Notes under the pieces: model-generated
The model's database searches: none
Told to the model about the DNA's origin: nothing
What the model saw: the letters and a program-made list of their open reading frames with translations, nothing else
Shown: positions 23,413-28,772 of the stretch, piece by piece
Position numbering within the stretch: the first letter of the stretch is position 1
Layout of the letters: every line of letters starts with the position of its first letter
Translations under genes and position numbers: made by a program
Source of the DNA: CAZHGD01 sp964531735
Lineage (GTDB): Bacteria; Armatimonadota; UBA10988
Reading direction: 5' to 3'
Assembly: GCA_964531735.1 (NCBI GenBank)
Contig: CAZHGD010000092.1
Location: forward strand, 1 to 28,772
DNA length: 28,772 bases

Positions 23413-25668
23413 CTACAACTCCACCAGCCCCAGGTTGTCCGCCCGCGCTTCGCCCGCTCCCGCGCTCGTTTTGCGCAGGCTGACCGTCACGGTGACCGCC
23501 TGATCAGGCGTCGTGAACTCGCGGGTCACCCGCTCCCAGATCACGTTGTGGCTGGTCAGCACCAGCGGCGACAGGCCGGGGCACTCCAAGCGCAGCTCGA
23601 CCGTCTCCGCCGCGTCGTTGACCCGCAGCCAGCCCGAGAGCTGGTACTTCGTGCGCGCGCGGAGCGCCACCGTCTGCGACACGGCGGCCGCAGCGGTCAG
23701 CTTCAGCTCGTAGCGGCTGGTGCCGGTCGGCGCGTCGGCGGTGCCGGCCACGCGGTTGCCCCAGCCGTTGCCCGCCGCCAGCAGCGGTGCACCGGTGATG
23801 GTCCAGCCTTCCAGCGTGCCGAACTCGAAGCAACCGTTGATCAGCCGGCTCGTGTACTGCAGGTCGGGCCGCGTCCAGACCGGCTCCTCGGTGGGCGGGT
23901 TGGCGAAGTCGTGTCCCGTCGCCGGGAACGGCTGCCCGCCGTAGACGATGCCGGGATCGGGACGCTCGCCCTCGTTGAGCCCGCGAATCGGCACACCGCG
24001 CCCGCGCGCGGATGAGTCCTCACGCAAGCGCAGGTCGCACTGCGCCGGGGCCAGATAGCCGTTGTCGAGCTCTTCCACATTGCCGGCCACCACCGCGGTC
24101 GGCGGCAGTTTGTGCGGCGCGTTGACCGCATTGTTGAGGAAGCGGCAGCCGAACAGGTCGTTGCGGTGGCTGTGGTCGAAGGTGATGATCTGCCGCCGGG
24201 TGCGGTTGGAGTTGATCGCGCTATTGTGCGCGATCAGGTTGAAGTGCCCCGGATTGTTGATCTGCACCGGCATGTCCGGCACGTTGTAGATCAGGTTGTT
24301 GACGATGATCACGTTGTGGCTGCAGTGGTCGAAGTAGATGCCCTGACCCAGGCCGCCGGCGACGTTGTCGTGGACCCGGTTGTACCGGATGACCGTGCCG
24401 GCGAAGTCGGTGTTGTGCCCGTAGGTCATGCCCAGGTCGTGGGTCAGCCAGCCGGCATACGACAGGTCGTTGTACTGAATCAGGCCCTCCTGCAGGCCGT
24501 GGATGGACAACAGGTCGCGCCCGGAGTGCTGCACCGTGCAGCGGTGGACCACCTGCCGGCGGCCGGTGACGGCCAGCGTGCCTTGCCACATGCCCAGGTA
24601 GTCGCCGTGGTGTACGTAGCAGTTGAGCAGCTTGTTGTCGCGACCGGCCAGACGCACCACCCCACCCGAGCTGTAAGCGAACTCACAGCCGCTGGCGACG
24701 ATGCGGCTGCCGACCAGCGTTACCGCCTGGCCGGTGACATCCTGCTGCCACGAGTGTGCCACCCACTCACCGCGCAGCCCCGACAAGCGCAGGTCGGCGC
24801 TCTGGGCGTTGGTCAGCAGACCGCCGCCGACGAACCGCAGGCCGCGCAGGTGAACGTGCTGCCGGTCACTCAGGTCCAGGCAGGCCAGACGCCGCTTGGC
24901 TTCCACCGCCTGCGGCGCCGTCGCGCCGGCCGGTGGGATCAGCACCACTCGCCGAGCCGCCCGGTCGAACCACCACTCGCCCGGCGCGTCCAGGGCGAAC
25001 CGCGCGCCGATCAGCACGTACGGACTGCCCGCCTTGGTGACGTACCAGTGGTCTTTGTGCGTCGGCGCGAAGGTCAGCGTGTGGCTGGCCGCGTCATAAG
25101 CGGTGACCTTGGCCGACCAGCAGATCCACTGCGCGCCGCCGCCGCACCACAGCGTGGCGCCGACCCAGTCGGCCGCTGTGCCCGGCAGCTTCGGATCGGT
25201 CAGCGTGGTCGGGCTGCCGCCGGTGGCGGCCGCGCGCGCCGGCTTCCAGAGGTCGCCGGTGTGGTTCGGCCAGCGGGCCTCGACCAGCGGTTGACCCGCG
25301 GCGAAGAGCTGCGTGCCGGCGCCCAAATCCCAGGTCAGCGGCGCGCTCCAGCGCCCGTCGCCGTCGTCGCGCCAGTCGCTCAGCGGGTCGCACGCGCTGA
25401 CCACCGGGACCTCGCCCGGCGCGGCCGCAACGGTGATCGGCCGGCCCGGCTGGCCATCGCGCGCCGGCTTCAGCGTCTCGCGGTAGACGCCCGCGTGCAG
25501 CCAGACGGTGTCGCCCGGCTGCGCGGCCTGCGCCGCGCGGGCCAGCGTCCGGAACGGTTGCGCAGCGGCACCGGCGGCGGCATCGTCGCCGGCGGGCGAG
25601 ACGTGGTAGTCCATGGCGTTCGCTCCCATGACCAGGAGCAGCACGGTCAGGCCGGACAGGCGGGTCAC
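23413..25668 (-). CDS. Exported parallel beta-helix protein with C-terminal CBM-like domain
   Basis: With the GTG start at 25668 (GGAG six bases upstream) the protein has 751 residues and begins with a clean signal peptide, MTRLSGLTVLLLVMGANA, cleaved near residue 18. Residues about 20-90 are DUF1565-like: DYHVSPAGDDAAAGAAAQPF, RTLARAAQAAQPGDTVWLHAGVYRE, the classic opening of right-handed beta-helix proteins. Residues about 290-520 contain repeated coil turns such as FDHCSHNVIIVNNLIYNVPD, FNLIAHNSAINSN and NDLFGCRFLNNAVN. From about 590 to the end a jelly-roll CBM-like domain follows (INGCFEFGTLEGWTITGAP ... RTKYQLSGWLRVNDAAETV). The likely role is extracellular polysaccharide binding or cleavage; no specific PL or GH family is assigned. 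It converges on the DUF2283 gene. A longer frame reaches upstream to 25767, but would put residues before the signal peptide. Confidence 0.83.
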   Translation of the reverse strand: MTRLSGLTVLLLVMGANAMDYHVSPAGDDAAAGAAAQPFRTLARAAQAAQPGDTVWLHAGVYRETLKPARDGQPGRPITVAAAPGEVPVVSACDPLSDWRDDGDGRWSAPLTWDLGAGTQLFAAGQPLVEARWPNHTGDLWKPARAAATGGSPTTLTDPKLPGTAADWVGATLWCGGGAQWICWSAKVTAYDAASHTLTFAPTHKDHWYVTKAGSPYVLIGARFALDAPGEWWFDRAARRVVLIPPAGATAPQAVEAKRRLACLDLSDRQHVHLRGLRFVGGGLLTNAQSADLRLSGLRGEWVAHSWQQDVTGQAVTLVGSRIVASGCEFAYSSGGVVRLAGRDNKLLNCYVHHGDYLGMWQGTLAVTGRRQVVHRCTVQHSGRDLLSIHGLQEGLIQYNDLSYAGWLTHDLGMTYGHNTDFAGTVIRYNRVHDNVAGGLGQGIYFDHCSHNVIIVNNLIYNVPDMPVQINNPGHFNLIAHNSAINSNRTRRQIITFDHSHRNDLFGCRFLNNAVNAPHKLPPTAVVAGNVEELDNGYLAPAQCDLRLREDSSARGRGVPIRGLNEGERPDPGIVYGGQPFPATGHDFANPPTEEPVWTRPDLQYTSRLINGCFEFGTLEGWTITGAPLLAAGNGWGNRVAGTADAPTGTSRYELKLTAAAAVSQTVALRARTKYQLSGWLRVNDAAETVELRLECPGLSPLVLTSHNVIWERVTREFTTPDQAVTVTVSLRKTSAGAGEARADNLGLVEL

Positions 25669-25739
25669 GCTGGTCTCCCAGACGAAGCGTGCGGTTCGCG
25701 CCGCGCGGGGTGGGTCCTGCCTGCGGGCGGAGCAGTGAT

Positions 25740-25767
25740 CGCATAGCGTGACCGCGGTCGCCTGCAA
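25740..25767 (-). promoter_or_regulatory. Weak candidate promoter for the beta-helix gene
   Basis: On the minus strand TTGCAG (25762-25767) and TATGCG (25740-25745) are separated by 16 bases. It falls in the gap between the YefM-tail-like gene and the beta-helix gene, with a leader of about 65 bases to the GTG at 25668. The match is modest. Confidence 0.27.
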
Positions 25768-25773
25768 CGCGCG

Positions 25774-25974
25774 CTATTCAGACGAGCCCAGCCCCACGTC
25801 GCGGCGGAGTTCCTCGAGCGATTGCGGGACGCCTGCGCCACGGCGGGCACGCGACAGCGCGGCCAACAGACGTTGAGCATTGGCCGGCGAGGCCAGCAGG
25901 TGCTCCGCGTCCTGCCTGCTGGGCTGCGCCTCGGCCGCTTTGGTGACCTGGTCATCGCGTCGTCGTTTGTCCAT
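25774..25974 (-). CDS. Short protein resembling the C-terminal half of a YefM/Phd antitoxin
   Basis: The 66-residue product contains LLASPANAQRLLAALSRARRGAGVPQSLEELRRDVGL. The 'LLxSPANAxRLL' motif is the C-terminal, toxin-binding part of YefM-type antitoxins. The N-terminal DNA-binding Phd fold is missing; a short basic stretch, MDKRRRDDQVTK, stands in its place. It starts only four bases after the stop codon of the enolase-superfamily gene, and its ribosome binding site, GGAG (eight bases before the ATG), lies over that gene's last codons, so it is translated as part of the same mRNA. No toxin-like gene follows. It may be an orphan antitoxin tail or a small regulator of other use. Confidence 0.58.
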   Translation of the reverse strand: MDKRRRDDQVTKAAEAQPSRQDAEHLLASPANAQRLLAALSRARRGAGVPQSLEELRRDVGLGSSE

Positions 25975-25978
25975 GCGG

Positions 25979-27208
25979 CTAACTCCACCACCGGTCCCAC
26001 GACCGCTCTTCATTCCACTCGGGCGTGGGCGCGAACGGCTCGCCGACACAGTGGTCGGCCAGGACATCCAGGTTCAGCGTCACACCCAGGCCCGGCGCCT
26101 CGGGCACCGCGATGTGGCCGTCGCGCCCGACGATGGGCTTGGCCACGCCCGACACCAGGTCGTCCCACCAGGGGATGTCCACCGAGTGGTGCTCCAGCGC
26201 CAGGAAGTTCTCGGTGGCCGCGGCGCAGTGGACGTTGGCCAGGCACGAAATGGGCGTGCCGGCGAAGTGCATCGCCATCGGGATGCCGTGGTCCTGCGCC
26301 AGATCGCCGATCTTCTTGGTCTCCAGCAGACCGCCGGAGCTGGCCAGGTCGGGGTGGATGATGTCCACCGCGCGCTGGCGCAGCAGGTCGAGGAAGCCCT
26401 CTTTGAGGTAGATGTCTTCGCCCGTACAGGTGGGCAGCGCCACGGCTTCGGTGAGCCGGCGCCAGTGGTCGGTGCACTGCCAGGGCAGCAGGTCCTCGAG
26501 CCAGGCCAGGTTGTACGGCTCCAAGGCACGACCCAGGCGGATGCTGCTGTTCAGGCCCATGTGCCCGAAGTGGTCGGCGGCCAAGGGCACTTCATCGCCG
26601 AGGCCCGCCCGCACCTGGCGCACATAGTCGGCAATGGCGTCGATGCCGCGCTGCGGCAGCTCGATGCCGGTGAGCTGGTGCGGCGTCATGGCGCCCTGGC
26701 CCAGACTGGTGCCCAGCGGCGCGGTGACCAGGCCGGGTTGCGACTGCAGCAGACCGATGCCGACGTCCATCTTCAGGAACGTGAACCCGCGCGCCAGGCG
26801 GGCTTTGAGGTGACGCACCGTCTCGGCCGGATCGAGCGCGGTCTCGGTGTCGGCATAGCAGCGGATGCGGTCGCGGAACTTGCCGCCGAGGAGCTGGTAG
26901 GCCGGCACGCCGTAGACCTTGCCGGCGATGTCCCAGAGCGCCATCTCCACGGCACAGACGCCGCCGGCCTGTCGCGCGTGGCCGCCAAACTGCTTCAGCT
27001 TGCGGAACAGACGGTCCACGTCGAGTGGGTTCTCGCCCAGCAGACGGCTCTTGAGCATCAGGGCGTAGGTCGGGCTGGCGGCGTCGCGCACTTCGCCGAG
27101 GCCGTAGACCCCCTGGTCGGTGTCGAGGCGAATGATCGGGCAGGTCATCGGCGCGCCTTTGACGACGGCGACGCGCAGGTCGGTGATGCGGAGTCTGGTT
27201 GACGACAC
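25979..27208 (-). CDS. Mandelate racemase/muconate lactonizing enzyme (enolase superfamily) protein, acid-sugar dehydratase candidate
   Basis: With the GTG start at 27208 (AGGAG six bases upstream) the protein has 409 residues. Features of the enolase superfamily are an N-terminal capping domain (to about 120, including AVEMALWDIAGKVYGVPAYQLLGG) and a barrel with metal-ligand acids D212 (LAADHFGH), E238 (WLEDLLP) and E264 (TGEDIY). The K-x-D version FLKMD (K146, D148) and HPD (285-287) with H314 (AMHFAGTP) are near the active site. These enzymes abstract the alpha proton of a carboxylate; HPD and K-x-D are compatible with sugar-acid dehydratases, for example those acting on aldonates or uronates, but the substrate cannot be told. 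It diverges from an RraA-like gene, with 106 bases between starts. A longer frame upstream to 27394 would overlap that gene and lacks a ribosome binding site. Confidence 0.86.
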   Translation of the reverse strand: MSSTRLRITDLRVAVVKGAPMTCPIIRLDTDQGVYGLGEVRDAASPTYALMLKSRLLGENPLDVDRLFRKLKQFGGHARQAGGVCAVEMALWDIAGKVYGVPAYQLLGGKFRDRIRCYADTETALDPAETVRHLKARLARGFTFLKMDVGIGLLQSQPGLVTAPLGTSLGQGAMTPHQLTGIELPQRGIDAIADYVRQVRAGLGDEVPLAADHFGHMGLNSSIRLGRALEPYNLAWLEDLLPWQCTDHWRRLTEAVALPTCTGEDIYLKEGFLDLLRQRAVDIIHPDLASSGGLLETKKIGDLAQDHGIPMAMHFAGTPISCLANVHCAAATENFLALEHHSVDIPWWDDLVSGVAKPIVGRDGHIAVPEAPGLGVTLNLDVLADHCVGEPFAPTPEWNEERSWDRWWS

Positions 27209-27314
27209 GACGAACTCCTGCGCCTCGGTTGGCCGGCGACTCCAGGCGTCCTCCCGCCAGTCGGCGCAGGATAGCGCGCAGGCGCGGCCAACCCCGCCCG
27301 GCAGGAGCTGGACC

Positions 27315-28094
27315 ATGTCGCACAACGAGCCGTCGCCCGAGCAAGGCACCCGCGAGAACCCGCGCAAGCTGAACATCACCGACCTGGAGCGCATCGAGCG
27401 ATTCCGCCGCGCCGGCTATGGCGGCTGCGTGTCGGACGCCCTGTGTGGCCTCGGCGTCAAGGACACCGTCTTCTCGGCCGATTTCAAGCCGTTGCGCCAG
27501 GGCATGCAGCTCGTCGGCCGCGCGCTGCCCATCAAGCTGCACTCGCTGGTCGAGCCCCGCACGCCCGAGCACAACCAGGAGCTCGAAGCGCAGTGGGAGC
27601 GCGACGGCGGTCACCCGCAGAAGCGCATGATGCGCACGGTGGCTGAGTCCCCCGACGGCTGCGTGCTGGTCTTCGACTGCGGCGGCGATATGCAGCCGGC
27701 GCAGTTCGGTGAGATGAGCTGCCAACTCGCCTACGCGCACGGCTGCCGCGGCATGTTGCTGGCCGGCAACTGCCGCGACACGCAGTACGTGCTGAAGATG
27801 CCGGACTTCCCGATGTACTCATTCGGCACCCGCCCGAACGCCTTCGGCGGCTGGATCATCACCGAGGTCAACAAGCCCATCTACCTGCCCGGTCACCTGA
27901 CCCACTACGTGCGCGTCAACCCCGGCGATTTCATCTTCGGCGACAACGACGGCGTGCAGCTCATCCCGGAGCCGTTCGTCGACGAGGTGCTGCTGCGCGT
28001 CGAGCACACCTTCGCCAAGGAGAACGAGGAACGCGAGCAGATCGCCGCGGGTATGCCGATCGATGAGGTGTACCGGGTGTTCGGGGTGCTGTGA
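27315..28094 (+). CDS. RraA-like aldolase/decarboxylase-family protein
   Basis: The 259-residue protein shows the RraA/HMG-aldolase family order: GCVSDALCGLGVKDT near residue 37, QLVGRALPIKL, CVLVFDCGGD (116-125), then F131-GE, the metal-site block GMLLAGNCRDTQYV with the conserved R154-D155, and VRVNPGDFIFGDNDGVQLIPE near 205-225. Members include class II 4-hydroxy-4-methyl-2-oxoglutarate aldolases, oxaloacetate decarboxylases and the RNase E inhibitor RraA; Arg and Asp of the GNCRD-like motif bind substrate and metal. The sequence does not decide between these. Its divergent neighbour is an acid-sugar dehydratase candidate, so an aldolase that cleaves a 2-keto-3-deoxy acid product is plausible, as inference. 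AGGAG is seven or eight bases before the ATG at 27315. The frame extends further upstream, but only through the promoter gap. Confidence 0.82.
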   Translation: MSHNEPSPEQGTRENPRKLNITDLERIERFRRAGYGGCVSDALCGLGVKDTVFSADFKPLRQGMQLVGRALPIKLHSLVEPRTPEHNQELEAQWERDGGHPQKRMMRTVAESPDGCVLVFDCGGDMQPAQFGEMSCQLAYAHGCRGMLLAGNCRDTQYVLKMPDFPMYSFGTRPNAFGGWIITEVNKPIYLPGHLTHYVRVNPGDFIFGDNDGVQLIPEPFVDEVLLRVEHTFAKENEEREQIAAGMPIDEVYRVFGVL

Positions 28095-28106
28095 GGCACC
28101 CCGAAC
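28079..28106. terminator. Bidirectional terminator hairpin between the RraA-like and DUF1559 genes
   Basis: An 11-base perfect inverted repeat (arm gttcggggtgc at 28079-28089; partner 28096-28106) with a six-base loop, TGTGAG, ends the RraA-like gene. That gene's TGA stop codon is in the loop. The hairpin lies four bases beyond the stop codon of the convergent prepilin gene, so it can serve both. No T-run follows on either strand. Confidence 0.55.
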
Positions 28107-28110
28107 TCGG

Positions 28111-28772
28111 CTAACGCGTCGCCTTGAAGTAGGTCAGCTCGTCGCCGGGCAGCGCGCCCCACCACTTCACGTGGCCATCCAGGAACAGCAGGTTGTTGCC
28201 GCTGTTGTGGTTGCCCGGGAAGTTCAGGTCGTTGGCGGCGCTGGGCACCGTGGTGCTGACCAAGTTCTCATTGGTCGGGTCGCAGTCCATGCCAGCGGTG
28301 TAGTCGGTGCTGCCGCTGGTGGCCAACAGGCTGGCGTCATAGACACGGATGGCCTCGGTGGGCGAGGCCGACTGGTCGGGGATGTAGAGCCCGACGGTGC
28401 CGTAGCTGGCCTGCCAGTACGCTGCAACGAACGACATCGACCAGGCGTTCATGGCGTAGCCGATGGCCGACACGCCGCTCGGGCAGCGGAAGATCTGCAT
28501 GTTCATGACGTACGGCTGCACCTTCTGAATCCACGGCAGGCCGGTGGCGCCCACGGCGTTCCAGGCTACGCTAGCCTGAAGGGGGATGGCCGCTTCGTCG
28601 TAGTCCTGCTCGTACATCGCCAGGCTCGTGCCCATCTGCTTCAGGTTGCTTGCACATGAGCTCTGGCGCGCCTTTTCGCGGGCCTTGGCGAACACCGGAA
28701 ACAGAATCGCGGCCAGGATCGCGATAATAGGTAGTTCACACTGACCTGAATCAAATCGGACGCCGCTTCCTC
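28111..28772 (-). CDS. DUF1559 prepilin-like protein with disrupted N-terminus, at window edge
   Basis: The frame encodes IIAILAAILFPVFAKAREKARQSSCASNLKQMG and continues as a DUF1559 protein, ending with NNLLFLDGHVKWWGALPGDELTYFKATR, so the C-terminal DGH motif is present. Homology to the prepilin leader stops at 28728: the codons that should encode FTLIELLVVIA are replaced by 32 unrelated bases. The final bases (cgccgcttcctc at the edge) match the complement of a MRKRR start lacking only its last two bases, in a different frame. The frame stays open to the edge without any start. About 200 residues of the normal protein remain. This is either a genuine disruption of the gene or a sequence/assembly error near a contig end; the paralogue at 4472-5107 has the intact leader. 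Confidence 0.68.
   Translation of the reverse strand, partial: GSGVRFDSGQCELPIIAILAAILFPVFAKAREKARQSSCASNLKQMGTSLAMYEQDYDEAAIPLQASVAWNAVGATGLPWIQKVQPYVMNMQIFRCPSGVSAIGYAMNAWSMSFVAAYWQASYGTVGLYIPDQSASPTEAIRVYDASLLATSGSTDYTAGMDCDPTNENLVSTTVPSAANDLNFPGNHNSGNNLLFLDGHVKWWGALPGDELTYFKATR

Noticed and set aside
1..28772. CRISPR array, tRNA, rRNA, transposase or prophage genes
   Set aside because: I found no regularly spaced direct repeats, no cloverleaf-like sequence with conserved arms, and no integrase or transposase motif in the frames read.

Overview
The window is GC-rich bacterial DNA (about 68-70% G+C by eye), densely packed with genes and largely organised as right-to-left (minus-strand) runs. 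The best taxonomic clue is the pair of DUF1559-type prepilin-like genes near 5 kb and at the right end. Both carry the block LFPVFAKAREKARQSSC after the N-terminal helix, a form I associate with Armatimonadota and related uncultured lineages. The abundance of secreted beta-helix and TIM-barrel carbohydrate proteins fits that group. This is inference; there is no rRNA or other marker gene to settle it. I saw no tRNA, rRNA, CRISPR array, transposase or prophage.

Layout, left to right. (1) 1-1766, minus: the first 588 codons of a PL26/YetA-like exo-rhamnogalacturonan lyase family protein, running off the left edge, with its own promoter. (2) 1883-4378, minus: primosomal helicase priA. (3) 4472-5107, minus: DUF1559 prepilin-like protein, divergent from (4) 5205-9101, plus: a 1298-residue exported multidomain pectate-lyase-type beta-helix protein with a TTG start. 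(5) 9110-12810, minus: PAP2 phosphatase, then an ArnT/PMT-type glycosyltransferase, then pyruvate kinase, in one tight operon with a strong promoter that appears to give a leaderless mRNA. (6) 12811-13134: a 138-bp paired-hairpin inverted repeat beside a truncated toxin reading frame. (7) 13131-18238, minus: a string made of an exported TIM-barrel glycosidase-like protein, a BNR/Asp-box protein, a fusion of a carbohydrate-enzyme-like module to a DUF59/MIP18 domain, and a PF09720-type antitoxin. (8) 18349-20122, minus: a zinc-ribbon membrane protein overlapping an M50 site-2-type protease. (9) 20417-22609, plus: a GHL6-like glycoside hydrolase with a beta-galactosidase trimerisation-like domain, behind a good sigma-70 promoter. 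(10) 22690-23309, plus: a small, less GC-rich two-gene toxin/antitoxin-like unit (BECR-like plus DUF2283). (11) 23413-25668, minus: a second exported beta-helix protein with a C-terminal CBM-like domain. (12) 25774-27208, minus: an enolase-superfamily acid-sugar dehydratase candidate followed at once by a short YefM-tail-like protein. It diverges from (13) 27315-28094, plus: an RraA-like aldolase-family protein. (14) 28111-right edge, minus: a second DUF1559 prepilin whose hydrophobic N-terminus is disrupted near the window end.

The accessory genes read as a glycan breakdown region. Exported beta-helix and TIM-barrel proteins could attack pectin-like or other decorated polysaccharides, and the cytoplasmic BNR, DUF59-fusion, enolase-superfamily and RraA-like proteins could handle the released oligosaccharides and acid sugars. 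No sugar transporter or transcription regulator is present, so the pathway is not complete here. Housekeeping genes (priA, pyk) are interspersed. Three separate small toxin/antitoxin-like remnants or units lie at gene boundaries. The most unusual single item is the DUF59 fusion at 13390-15216, in which the conserved family cysteine is replaced by arginine.
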